From positions 2,356,001 to 2,420,000 of the forward strand of contig NC_079514.1 in the NCBI RefSeq assembly GCF_000801105.2: a DNA stretch of 64,000 bases. Reading direction: 5' to 3'. Source of the DNA: Raphanus sativus (Eukaryota > Streptophyta > Magnoliopsida > Brassicales > Brassicaceae). The notes under the pieces were generated by a model. It made no database searches, was not told where the DNA came from, and saw only the letters and a list, made by a program, of their open reading frames with translations. Both the position numbers and the translations under genes were made by a program. Shown here one piece after another: positions 23,022 through 35,311 of the stretch (position 1 is its first letter; the number at the start of each line of letters is the position of its first letter).

Positions 23022-23992
23022 CCAAAACACACACACACATATATATAAGCTTCTTAATGAGTCTCCAATGTTGTAATATGTTGTGTTTGTATAAGGTTGT
23101 ATGCTTGTAGTAGCAGTCTTCCTTGTTTACATATATATAGTTGTAGCTACTGAAAATTTCCAGAATATTATTTGTATAATAATCATATGATGATGAATCA
23201 AAGACCTCATTTGAAGGTTCTTTGCCATTTGTTTCTGGCGGCGTAAGTTATTGGGCTAACTGACCAAGTACGGTATATTATTGGGCTTTGAGGCCCATTT
23301 AAGTATCCTTTTAGGCTTTTACCAGATTTGAGAAGAAGTAGTGTGTAAGAAAGAATTTGCTCTTCCCTTCAAATCGACGTCTGTGCTGAGGGTTGAATAG
23401 CGTCGCGTTTTCATTCTACAGATTTTTTTTTTTCAAACGAAAAAGACACACCAGCTAAAGGCACATTGTAGCGTTAGATCCAAGGAGAGAAAGCGACGTA
23501 TCGGTTTGAAAGCAATTTTGTCTACAGAAATCAACGACGCGACGAGCCACTCGATTTCACTCTCCCTTGGGATCATCTGTTCCTCCCCGATCGAGGTATG
23601 GTTTAGCTCAGTTTCCTTTTTTTTCTCACCATATTGTCGAACTTCTCTGTGAAAATTTGATCTCGTATCGCAGATTTCGTGTGTATCGGTTTTGGATTTT
23701 AGCTTCTGGGTGTATGTATTTGTATTGAATCTGTAGATTAAGTTTCGGTTTTTAGTTGCTTTCTGGGTCTGTTGTTTTAATACGCAACGCCTTTTTTGAT
23801 TTCTATTGTTCAGAAGAAATTTTACGATTCGATGCCATTTTTGTGTCGGTGCGCTGTGATATCATTGCAAGTTTTGTGAAATTAGCTCTTCTTTTTTTTT
23901 TTGTCATCAGAAAGTGCAAACAACCATGGTGATCTAGAGTTGGTGGTGATACACGAAAGAGTCATTTTGGGAACAAGAAGAGAGTGGATCCA
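23022..23992 (+). promoter_or_regulatory. Upstream region and spliced leader of the giant coiled-coil gene
   Basis: TTGGGCTTTGAGGCCCATTT near 23280-23300 is a paired site II-like motif. A leader intron is likely from 23596 (TCGAG|GTATGG) to 23910 (TGTCATCAG), placing the start codon in the second transcribed exon. These are sequence-based inferences without transcript support. Confidence 0.45.
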
Positions 23993-26900
23993 ATGGATAA
24001 GAAAAAGAACCGTGCTGATCCACTTGCTGCTGGGCGCCAAAAGGTTTGTTTCGCTTTTTTTTGGGTTGAACTCACTTGCATTTTTAATCAATGAATGTCA
24101 GTGAGTATTCTACTGTTTCACTTCCGTCTTGAGCACCATTGGACATGTGTCATGTCAGGTTTTCTTCTAAGTTCATAGTTGAGAAAGAACAACCGATCAC
24201 CTGTTTTCTTGATAGCGTATAGATTTGATTGCTTCTTCTTGAGTTGGTTAATCACTATGTTTTTTTTTCAAATCGTTTCAGCTTCAACAATTTCGTCAAA
24301 AGAAGGCTGATAAAAACTCTGATCATAAAAAGGACTCCAAGGGCAGTACAAGCAAAGGAAAATCCTCCAAAAAGTCTGGTAAATCTGAGAAACCTGACAA
24401 AATTGCTGTCAGTGACGAGGCAGAAGCTCCATCGGCAGGTGGAGCTACATCTTTTGTGAAAATTGGTGAGGAGGTTGTTGATTCTCCACAAACTTCTGCA
24501 GATGCATTATCGCAGGAGTATGTTCTAGTCCATGGTTCATCATCAGAACCTGATACGCTCCAGCCAGGAAACACCACAGGGACTTCTGATAGTGGAGCTG
24601 AGCTGGGAAAAGATATATTGAATCCTGAAAATGATACTGGCATACCATTATCCACAGTAGAAGAGAATGTGAAGAGGATCGACAGCACAGCGGCTGGCGC
24701 AGTAGATTCTTTGACATCTGAACGTGCCGACTCTGAGAAGGGAGTTACACATGACGATGCATCTATTATTGTTGACGGAGTCTTTGCTGCTTCTGGAAAC
24801 CTAGCGGAGGGGGAAGGAGTGGAAGTTGAAAGTGGGCCTGGGAATGTGGAAAAGCCGCTTCAGCCATCCTCTTTGCCGGATTTCATTCCTGATGTTTCCT
24901 TGAGTGGTGCAAGGGGAGATCAGGTAACTGATGTAGGTTGTTCTCTCCTTCTCTTCTTACTTCGCTCTTTATCGTTTTCTTTATTTCCTTTTTCTTTGAT
25001 AGGGATAAAGTGGTTAGGTCGATGGCATGCGTCCTTTTGATATTTTCATTTGTTTCGGTTTAGGGGAAATGCAGGAAGGCAGTGGTTCACACAAGGAACA
25101 GCTTTCTGAAGCATCTTCAAAGGCAGATGTTGATTGGGTTGTAACTGAAGAGAGGCAAGCAAGCTATCCAGCCGTTGTGGATTCATCTGCTTCACCGTCT
25201 CACTTTTCAGAGGGATCATCAGTTGCATTTGATTCAGTTGAACTGGAAGGAATAACTGGTAAAATTAGAAGTGAGCAGATTAGGGAAGCTGCAGAGGAAC
25301 CTTGTAAAAAGGACTTATTAAATCCATCCGGAGAAGTTTCTGCCGCTCATGTTCATGAAGGACGCTCAGTTAGCTTTCTACAGCTTATGGAAATTGTACA
25401 GGGACTTGGACAAGATGAATTTCAAGTGTTGTGCACCGCAAGAGAGGCTGCTTCCTCTACCGATCCAGGAACAAGTTCGTTAGAGAGATTAAGAGAACAA
25501 CTGTTTGTTTCGAGTACCATGGAAGATATACTCCAGGTGCAACTCACAGAACAGTGTCATCTACAAAACGAGTGTGATCATCGACATAACCAATTGGTAG
25601 CTGAAATATCACAGCTTCGTGCATTATATAATGCGTCGACAGAAAGGAATGATTCTCTTGTTGAGGAACTATCAGAGTGCCAGTCTAACCTCTATGCTGC
25701 TACAAGCTCAAATGAGAGGCGCGAAAATCAGCTTCTTTCTACAGAAGCACAAGTGGAGGCTTTCACTGCTAAGATGAATGAGCTGCAGAGTAGCTTAGAA
25801 AAGTCCATATTGGATCTATCTGAGGCGAAAGAAAAACTCATCAATCTTCAGTTGGAGAATGATACGTATGGTGCAATTCTTTCTTCTTGGAATGATGAGA
25901 AAAAGGAACTTTTTGAAGAAAAAGAATCCAAGAAATATGAGATTGAGCATCTGTTATCTGAGTTGTGCAATTTCAAGAACTCGGAGGCTATACTAAAAGC
26001 AGAAGTTGAGCGATTGGAAAAAACTATTGGTCCATTGACGGATGAGAAGGTAAATCTTGTCGAGGAAAAATATAATGTATTGAGTGAGGCAGAGAAGTTA
26101 CTGGAAGAATTGGCAAATTGTAAGACTTTGGTCACCTTGCAAGAAGTGGAAAATTCAAATATAAGGGAGACGCTTTCTTCACTGGCAGGCCAGCTGACTA
26201 AACTTGAGGAGGATAACCTGCATCTCACAGAAGAAAATGAGAAAGCACATCTAGAACGGAGTGCATATCTGATCTCGGAGACTTATCTATTGTCTGAGTA
26301 TTCCAATCTAAAGGAAGGGTATTCTTTGCTGAATAATAAACTCTTAAAGTTTCAAGAAGAGAAGGAGCATTTGGTTGAGGACAATGATAAACTTACGCAT
26401 GATCTTCTTATTCTTCAAGAGCGTATGTCTACTGTACAAGAAGAGCGGATCCATCTAGCATCTGAGTTAGGAGAAGCGGTAGCTCGCCTTGATAAATTGA
26501 CTGAAGAGAAAACATCTCTGAGTAGCAGCATCGAGGTAGAAAAAACTGGAACTGTAGACATTGGCATTGAGGATGCTTCAGAATTGGGTAATCAGGAAAT
26601 AGCTGAAACATCTGGTAGAAGTCTTGAAGTCGGGGTTACAAGTAAGCAGAGTGTACCTTTTGTTGAATATACCTGCCAAGTTTTGGAGGGGGTAATAGAC
26701 GCTTCATCTGGGTTTTCTTCCTTGAACAAGAATCTGGAGAAGGGGGAGAAAATGATTCAGAACCTTGAGGAGGCAGTTAAGCAGATCCTCACCGATTCTT
26801 CATTGAGCAAGTCTAGCAATAAACCTGACATGCCACCAGTATCAAAATTGATTCAGACATTTGAGTTAAAGGGGCAATCGGAAGAACAGGAATCTGGGAA

Positions 26901-29900
26901 AGCACAGTTTACTGGTGATCAGTCAGAAGCATTTGTTTCTGTGAATGTTCAGATTAGAAATTTGAGAGGCTTGTTTGAACAGTTAGCGTTGAATGCTAGG
27001 GAGGCTGGCATACAATTCAACCAATTAAATGATGACAGGACGGCAACAAATCAACGTCTGGAGGAGTTTAATGTCGAGTTTGCGTCTCACCAGGATCACG
27101 TTAATCTTCTGGAGGCAGATACTATTGAGAATAAGGTTTCCTTTGAAGCTCTGAAAAACTATTCTTGTGAGGTGCAACAGAAAAACCACGAACTTGAATT
27201 TCTCTGTGAATCATTGAAGCTGAGAAATGATAGTATGGGTCTAGAAAACACGGAGCTCAACGAGAAGCTGAATTCTTGCTTATTGAGAATTAATGAGCTT
27301 GAAAATCAGCTGGAAAGCTTACAGAATAATTTAAGTAGCATGTTGTCGTCAATGGAAGAAAAGTTAGTGGCCTTGCAGGATGAATCTGAGAAGGCAACGA
27401 TGCTAGAACATGAATTGACATCATCAATGTCTCAACTTGGTGATGCAGTTGTGAGACTTGATGATTGTTTACTCAAATCTGGCACGGCTGGAGCTCACGT
27501 TGGCTTAGATATGACCAAACATATATCTGGTTCTGTTGATATGGCTGTAAAGGTTATTGACGACCTGGAGGAAAAACTAGAAGTTGCGTATGCGAAGCAT
27601 GAGTCCTCCTTTAACAAATATGAGGAGTTGAAGCAGAGTTTCAATACTCTGCATGAGAATAATGAGTTTGTGACTGCTACAATGCATAAGGTGTATGCTG
27701 ATCTGGTGAAACTGATTACTGAATCATGCGGGTCTGTGGAGATTGCCAAACTTAGAGTTGAAAATCTAGCTGTCGCTGATCTTTTTAACGATGGTAATTT
27801 TGAGAATCTGATGGAGGCTGTGCGAAATATTTTTTCTGAGAGGCTTGAACTTCAGTGTGGGATTGATAAGCTACAGTTGGACTTGTCGAGTATAACAAAG
27901 GATAAGGAGGAACTGACGCAGCGAAGCCTTGACCCCACTTCACTTCGAGAATTAGTTGAGAAAGTTGAGGGTGTTCTGGAACTTGAAACTAGTGAAGTTA
28001 ATTTTGAATCCCCTAGTTTATATGTGGAGTTTCTGGTTTCCCAACTTGTTCAGAGGTTTATCGAGGCTGAGGATTTGGCTAATCTCCTGAGAAAACAATT
28101 AGAGGCCAAGGAGAATGAGCTGATGGAGACCCAGGAGAGTTTACTGCAGCATAAAACCGAAATGGGTGGTCTCATGGAAAATTTAAGCCAGGCAGAGGAG
28201 TCCCTTGTGGCTGTACGATCTGAGTTACAAAAGAAATCTAATGAACTTGAACAATCAGAGCAGAGGTTATTGTCTACTAGAGAGAAGCTTAGTATAGCTG
28301 TTACAAAAGGAAAAGGTTTGATAGTTCAACGGGATAATATCAAGCATTCGTTGGCTGAAACCTCTGCTGAACTGCAGAGGCGCTCAGAGGAATTGAGTTT
28401 GAAGGAGACAAGGCTTCAGGAAGTAGAAGCAAAACTTAAGACCTATACAGAGGCAGGTGAACGTGTGGAGGCATTAGAATCTGAGCTGTCTTACATACGA
28501 AACTCAGCTACTGCACTTCGAGAATCGTTTCTTCTCAAGGACTCTCTGCTTCACAAAATTGAAGAAATTTTGGAAGATTTGGATCTCCCAGAGCATTTTC
28601 ATGCTCGAGATATACTTGACAAGGTCGAGTGGTTATCAAGATCAGCCAACGGCAACTCTTTACGTCCCTCTGACTGGGATCAGAAAAGTTCCGATGGAGG
28701 TGCGGGATATGTTCTCTCTGAACCCTGGAGGGAGGATGGTCAAACTGGCACAAGTTCTGAGGGTGACTTAAGGATCAAGTTCGAGGAGCTCCAGGGGAAG
28801 TTTTATGGGTTGGCTGAACAGAATGAAATGCTGGAGCAGTCCTTGATGCACAGGAATAACTTGGTTCAGAGATGGGAAGCACTCCTTGAGAATATTGATA
28901 TGCCTTCACAGCTAAAGTCCATGGAAGTGGAAAACAAGATTGAGTGGCTTGCAAGTACAATATCAGAGGCTACACATGACAAGGATACTCTCCAACAGAA
29001 AATTGATAACCTAGAAGTACATTGTCAGTCGCTAAGTGCTGATTTGGAAGCCGCACAAAAGCAGGTAATTGATGTCGAGGCAAATCTTCAATCGGTTGAT
29101 AGTGAGAGAGTGGATATTTCTGAAAGACTGGACACTCTGAATGGGGATCATAATAATCTTTCTGCGAGGGCCAATCACCTTGAAGTTGAGAATGAGAAAC
29201 TGCAGAACCAAGTTAAAGATCTGCATGAAAAATTGGTTGAAAAACTTGGGAATGAAGAACAACTTCAGGCTATTGAAGGAGACCTATTGAGTTTGAGGTA
29301 CATGATTAATGATGTTATACAGGAAGATGGCTTGCAGGATTTGGTATTAGCGAGTAATTCCGAGACCTTGGATGGACTTCTGAGAAAGCTGATAGACTAT
29401 TATAAGAATTTGGCTAAATCTAGTTTGCCACGTGAAAGAGATGATAGTTTCTGTGAAACTCGTCCATCAAATGACGAAGCAACTTCTCCTAGGCACACTC
29501 CTGACTTGACTGATTCTAATATAGTCGAAGCAACCAGTAGAGACATAGCAGTAGTAGAGACACCTGATGTAGCGTCCCTAACAAAAGATCTGGAGGAAGC
29601 ACTGCATGTTCAGAAGCTGGCAAGGGAAGAAAGGGATTTGTACAGGGAAAAACAGCAATCCTTGGTTGCTGAAAATGAGGCACTTGATAAGAAAGTAATA
29701 GAATTGCAGGAGCTCCTCAAACAAGAAGAGCAGAAGTCAGCTTCTGTAAGAGAGAAGTTAAACGTAGCTGTCAGGAAAGGGAAAGCTTTGGTCCAACAAA
29801 GGGATAGTCTGAAGCAAACTATTGAAGAGATGAACGCTGAGCATGGTCGCCTAAAATCAGAGATTATAAACCGGGACGAAATACTTTTGGATAAAGAAAG

Positions 29901-32779
29901 TAAATTAAGGGAGTTGGAATTTTACACTTCGAGGGTAGAAGCCCTAGAGTCTGAGTGCCAATCGTTGAAAAATCATTTGCAAGAAACAGAAAGTATTTTG
30001 CAGGAAAGAAGTGGTACATTGAGCATGACACTGAATGCGTTGAATAGCATTAATATTGGCGATGAAGGTGATAGATATGACCCAGTTCTGAAGCTTCAAC
30101 GCATCTCGCAACTGTTTCAGAATATGAGTGCAGCTGTGTCTTCTGCTGAGCAGGAGTCAATAAAGTCTAGAAGAGCAGCTGAGTTGCTACTTGCTGAGTT
30201 GAACGAGGTTCAAGAGAGAAACGATGGTATGCAAGAGGAGCTATCAAAATTTGCATATGAAATTCAGCAACTCTCGAGACAAAGGGATGCAGAGGAGGCT
30301 GCAAAAGTTGAAGCCATATCACAATGTGAAAATTTATCACTGGTCAACAATGAAGAAAAGAAGAAGATTTATGCTCAAGTTCTGTCCTTTGGAACTAGCG
30401 TGAACACTCTGAGGAAAATACTCGCAGGTACTAACAGTTGCCTAGCTGATATTTTCACCTTGGATATGGAGTTTCTGCATCATCTGAAGGCAAATATGGA
30501 ATCATGTGCGAAGCAAACCGGTACTAATTTGTCTGGCTGGCCTCAAGTTAGTACAGGGAATTTTGTCGACAAGGTACTTTTACAACCTTTCAACAGCTTA
30601 CAGTGATTTACATTCAAGGTTTCTCCGCGAGTGACTATTTCTGAATATTGTTTTTCCCCTTTCTTCTCAGGAAACCTTTTCACGCGTGAGTGCTGCCTTG
30701 TCTAACGTCAACTTGCATGAAGTCTCGAATAGTGGAAACATAACCGAAGTTTGTGGTTCTCTCTCACGAAACCTTGATCAGTTTGTGGCTGATGTTGGCC
30801 ATCTCGAAGACAATGTAAGCAAGCACTTGGGATCATGGCACGAACAGGTAAACATTGTGTCCAACAGTATTGACACCTTTTTCAAGTCAATTGGAACGGG
30901 AACAGACTCAGAAATTACTGCTCTGGGTGAAAGAGTTGCCTTGCTTCATGGAGCATGTGCTAGCGTGTTGGCGGAAATTGAAAGCCGTAAGGCCGAATTG
31001 GTTGGAAATGACAATTTCAACATGAGTCTCCATCAAGAAGAAGAAGATTTTTCGTCCATGGAGTCTGTCAGGTCCATGGTAAATAGGCTATCGTCAGCTG
31101 TAAAGGAGCTTGTTGTAGCAAACGCTGAGACTGTGGAAAGAAATGAAAAGGAGATGAAGGTAATCATTGCCAATTTGCAAAGAGAGTTGAACGAAAAGGA
31201 TATCCAGAATGATAGGATGTGCAATGAACTTGTTGGTCAAGTTAAGGAAGCCCAGGCTGGTGCTAAGATCTTTGCAGAAGATCTTCAATCTGCAAGTGCC
31301 CGAATGCGTGACATGCAAGATCAGCTTGGCATTTTGGTGCGGGAACGGGATTCTTTGAAGGAGAGAGTAAAAGAGCTTCAAGAAGGGCAGCAGGCCTCGC
31401 ACTCAGAATTACAGGAGAAGGTCACATCGGTTAGCAATCAACTAGCTGCAAAAGACCAAGGTCAACTATTCAATCTAAACCTTTTCTTTTACCACCTTCA
31501 CACATATAAGCTAATACATACTTACTTTCTACAGAAATTGAAGCATTGATGCAAGCGCTTGACGAGGAAGAGTCTCAGATGGAGGATCTGAAACACAGGG
31601 TTACAGAATTAGAACAGGAACTGCAACAGAAGAACTTAGATTTGCAGAAAGCTGAAGCTTCTCGTGGGAAGATTTCCAAAAAGCTATCAATCACTGTGGA
31701 TAAATTCGACGAGCTCCATCATCTCTCTGAAAATCTTCTTGCTGAAATCGAGAAACTTCAAAAACAAGTGCAAGATCGGGATACGGAGGTTTCTTTCTTA
31801 AGACAAGAAGTCACTAGGTGCACCAATGAGGCTCTTGCTACTTCTCAAATGGAGACTAGAAGAGATTCAGAAGAGATTCAAACTGTACTGTCTTGGTTCG
31901 ACACAATGGCTTCACTACTTGGTCTAGAAGATTCACCTTCCACTGATGCTAATAGACACTTAAACCGCTACATGGAGACGCTTGAGAAAAAGATTGCGTC
32001 TATACTATCTGAAACAGAAGAACTACGGCTGGTCGGACAAAGCAAGGATTCGTTGCTAGAGGCTGAGAGGAGTAGAGTGGCTGAGCTCAGACAGAAAGAA
32101 GCAACTCTTGAGAAGTTATTGCATGACAAGGAATCCCGACCAAGCAGCTCGACTTCAGAGATCGTTGAAGTGGAACCTCTGGTAAGATTAGAACTTGTTG
32201 GATTGTTTCACCATTCAAGATACTTACCTCAAAGCGATAACATTTCAAATTGGGTTTCGTCTTTGGGTATTGCAGATAAACAAGTGGACAACGAGTGGAA
32301 CGTCGATCCCATCTCAAGTCCGGAGCTTGCGTAAGGGAAACAACAACGATCAAGTCGCCATTAGTATAGATGCAGATCAAGCCGATCAAAGCCTTAGCTT
32401 AGAAGAAGACGATGATAAAGGTAACTAGACTGGTCTCGTGGTACATATTTGATTCAATCAGCTACACATTCTCTTCATAACATACCTACTCTTGTTGTGT
32501 GCTTTCAGCTCATGGATTTAGATCACTCACCTCGTCAAGAATCATTCCTAGATTCACAAGACCAGTGACAAACATGATCGATGGTTTATGGTTAGGCTCT
32601 ATCAAGTCTCCTCTCGTTTGATTGGAAATTTCGTAATTTCGGTTAAATAAAAACGACATTTTTCTTTTCTTTTCAGGGTCTCTTGTGACCGGACGCTTAT
32701 GAGACAACCTGCCTTACGGTTAGCCATAATGATATACTGGGCGATGTTGCATGCTCTTTTGGCTACAGTCGTGGTCTAA
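23993..32779 (+). CDS. Giant tail-anchored coiled-coil (golgin/TNO1-like) protein, about 2652 residues
   Basis: Eight exons join in phase: 23993-24043, 24282-24923, 25075-30573, 30671-31460, 31535-32181, 32276-32420, 32509-32590, 32677-32779. The N-terminus is MDKKKNRADPLAAGRQKLQQ followed by FRQKK, a basic start seen in plant Golgi coiled-coil proteins. After an acidic, disordered region (to about residue 350), almost everything is heptad coiled coil rich in Leu, Glu, Lys and Gln. The related motifs KLSIAVTKGKGLIVQRDNIK and KLNVAVRKGKALVQQRDSLK recur. The last exons give RPVTNMIDGLW and then a single hydrophobic helix (ALRLAIMIYWAMLHALLATV) at the very end, a tail anchor. It corresponds to At4g31570 and resembles TNO1, a trans-Golgi SYP41-interacting tether. 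Membrane tethering is inferred; the frame has no disruption. Confidence 0.88.
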
Positions 32780-33413
32780 CCAAAAGCTTGCAATCTCTCG
32801 TAAGCGACTTTTTTTTCCTTAAATGATATAGCAAACAGTTGCTTCTCCAGTTTTTTTTTCTAAGATTTAATACGTGTTTTTATTACATCTTTCGCAGTTG
32901 GTTTCGCACGGGCTCAAAGTGGTGTGTTGTCTTCAGTATTATGTTTTTTGTCTTTCTATTCATTGTTATTAGCTTTTCATTAACCAAGCAGATTGTGGGT
33001 TCAACATTTTTATTGATTCGAATCACAGACTGGCTTGGCTTGACAACAATAATTTTTTTTAAAAGGTTATGTAGTAGCTGTTAATTGCTATAGATTATAA
33101 TTTTTTTTTGATCAACTGCTATAGATTTTTATATAAGTTACTGTTATTTATTTATTTATTTTGGTCGAAAAATACAACACAATAAATTTGAGCCCAAGGG
33201 CCCAATAGGATGTATCAGTTAAATTTAGGCTTTACCTTCTCCGTGTAAAGAAGTTAAAGCGTTGACAAACCCTAAGATCAAAAAACCTAGTTACAATCAA
33301 CCCTCTCTAGGAGCTGCTTGAGTCTCTTTTCTCTAGGTATGTGACGCCAAGTTTCTTCACTGTTTTTGCTAGAATATAGGTATGAACTCTGTCTCTGTGG
33401 CATTAACAGGCAA
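32780..33413. promoter_or_regulatory. RSZ22 upstream region: site II and telo-box motifs, probable leader intron
   Basis: GGGCCCAATAGG lies near 33198 and the telo-box AAACCCTAA at 33267-33275; both are typical upstream of translation and splicing genes. A short leader intron is plausible from 33337 (CTCTAG|GTATG) to 33409 (ATTAACAG). A micro-retroposon sits at 33083-33127. Confidence 0.5.
33083..33127 (-). mobile_element. Micro-retroposon: 14-bp direct repeats around a 17-nt insert
   Basis: AATTGCTATAGATT (33083-33096) recurs as AACTGCTATAGATT (33114-33127). The insert on the minus strand is GATCAAAAAAAAATTAT. It lies between the coiled-coil gene and RSZ22. Confidence 0.5.
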
Positions 33414-34437
33414 ATGTCGCGTGTGTACGTGGGGAATTTGGACCCAAGAGTTACTGAGCGTGATCTCGAGGATGAGTTCCGTATCTATGGAGTTATCAAG
33501 AGGCAAGCATTGATCCGATCAATTCATTATACAGAGTTTCGAGCTTTTAATGTATTTTGCAATATCTATAATGTTGGATTGTATGTGCAGTGTTTGGGTT
33601 GCTCGCAGACCACCTGGATACGCTTTTCTAGACTTTGAGGATCCCAGAGATGCCCGTGATGCCATCCGTGAGTTAGATGGTAATGATATGCATTGTTCTG
33701 TAGTGACACTGATGTTTCTTTTAGTTTACTACATGTAGGTTTGAATTTGACATGCATTCTGTTTGAATGGACAGGCAAGAATGGTTGGAGGGTGGAACAG
33801 TCTCACAACCGAGGTGGTGGTGGTGGAGGGAGCCGTGGTGGTGGCGACCGCGGAGGAGATCGTGGTGGCCGTGGTGGGTCTGATTTGAAGTGCTATGACT
33901 GTGGTGAGCCTGGTCACTTTGCACGTGAATGCCGTAACCACGGTGGCACAGGAAGGCGTCGCAGCAGGAGCCGGAGTCCTAGATACAGGAGGAGTCCAAG
34001 CTACGGACGCAGGTCACTGCTGCTGACTGATTCCTTGTATTGGTTGTAGCTTTGTCTGAATGTAGTAGTTGACCTTGTCATTTTGTTTTCTTTTTTGGTA
34101 TCAGGAGTTACAGCCCTCGTGGAAGATCTCCTCCTCCTCCAAGGCGCCGCAGCCCTTCACCTCCTCCTGCTCGTGGTCGCAGCTACAGTAGATCACCGCC
34201 TCCGTACAGAAGGCGTGATGAACTGCCTTATGCTAATGGGTAAAGCTTGTTTCATCTTCTTGAAGTCATATAATACATTGAGTTGATATGGTTGAGGTGG
34301 AAATTTAAATTCTTGATGTTTGATCATTGTAATGTTGCTGAATGGAGAGATCAGCGTTTTGTTCACATAGCATGCATCTTGATTCATCTTGTTTCTGCAG
34401 GAATGGACTGAAAGATAGACGCCGAAGCCGGAGCTGA
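33414..34437 (+). CDS. RSZ22: RSZ22, zinc-knuckle SR splicing factor
   Basis: Five exons join in phase to 195 residues: 33414-33502, 33591-33679, 33775-34012, 34105-34239, 34401-34437. Residues 1-72 form an RRM with RNP2 VYVGNL and RNP1 [11 protein letters not shown] Gly/Arg-rich linker follows, then one CCHC zinc knuckle ([14 protein letters not shown]) and an RS domain ([20 protein letters not shown], later RRRSPSPPP) ending RRRSRS. RSZ22 is a nuclear SR protein of the 9G8 type that recruits U1-70K. The first intron (33503-33590) begins GC instead of GT: exon ATCAAGAG, intron GCAAGC; splicing there gives [13 protein letters not shown], matching the family, and no GT site does. Confidence 0.93.
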
Positions 34438-35311
34438 GAGGTTTATGCTGAGAAACTGAGATGATGATGAAGTACTACTTACTTTTGGAGATTAAGGACT
34501 GGGATTGGATTACATTTTGCGTAGGTAGTAGTGTTATGTATCTGCCCTTAGGTAAACTAACATAATGTTTAGTTTTGGAATTTCTGATAATAAAGACCTA
34601 TGCTTTCTCTTTTTATTGAAGTTAACGTGGATCCCAAACATAGACCACCTGGCCACGTTTTCAAGTTCTTAAGTGACATATGTAAGACGAAAAAAATATC
34701 GTAAACAAAAAAAGCTAAACGAGAACATGGTTTTGGCATGACCACCACAAATAATGAAAGCAAAAAGAGACAAGAGCATGATCCTAGTTCGGTCCCATCC
34801 TTCACTTCCACATCATTCAGTTGACACTTCTCGTTCCACTTTTGTCTGCCGACACTTGTGTTTGCTCCACGTTTCTTCGCTCTCACCGACAGTAAGATGA
34901 GAGGTTCTCCCAAGATCAGAATCCACCCAAACCCTTTAAATGGTCTCTTTCTTGCTAGTTTCATTCTAGTCAAAACCTGGTTCTCGTTAGTTAGTTTCTG
35001 TTATGGTCTCTTTCCTCAAAGTTTGAGCTTAAAGTTTACAAAAAAACTCTGCAGTTGATTTTAACATGGATCTTGTACTAGTTCAAGACAAAGGCTCCTT
35101 TTAACTGCCAACAACATGTTCCAACTTTACAGATATTGTATACATGTATGAATCTCTCTGGCTCACACTCTATCCCTAAATCATACAAACATAACAAAAC
35201 AAACAAACAAACATGAAAATAAATTAATGCCTACCAACCACTATGGTTCCCAACAATCTCATTACAGAGGATAACCATTGAAACATAAAGCTTCTCTGGA
35301 TTTTCTCTCTC
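34438..35311. other. Convergent 3' regions of RSZ22 and CSLC5
   Basis: AATAAAG at 34590, about 150 nt past the RSZ22 stop, is a possible polyadenylation signal. No further gene or element is recognised in this stretch; the short antisense frames lack conserved character. Confidence 0.4.

Noticed and set aside
25848..26228. Antisense open frame inside the coiled-coil gene
   Set aside because: Shadow of a Leu/Glu/Ser-biased coding exon; no start context, domains or splice sites of its own.
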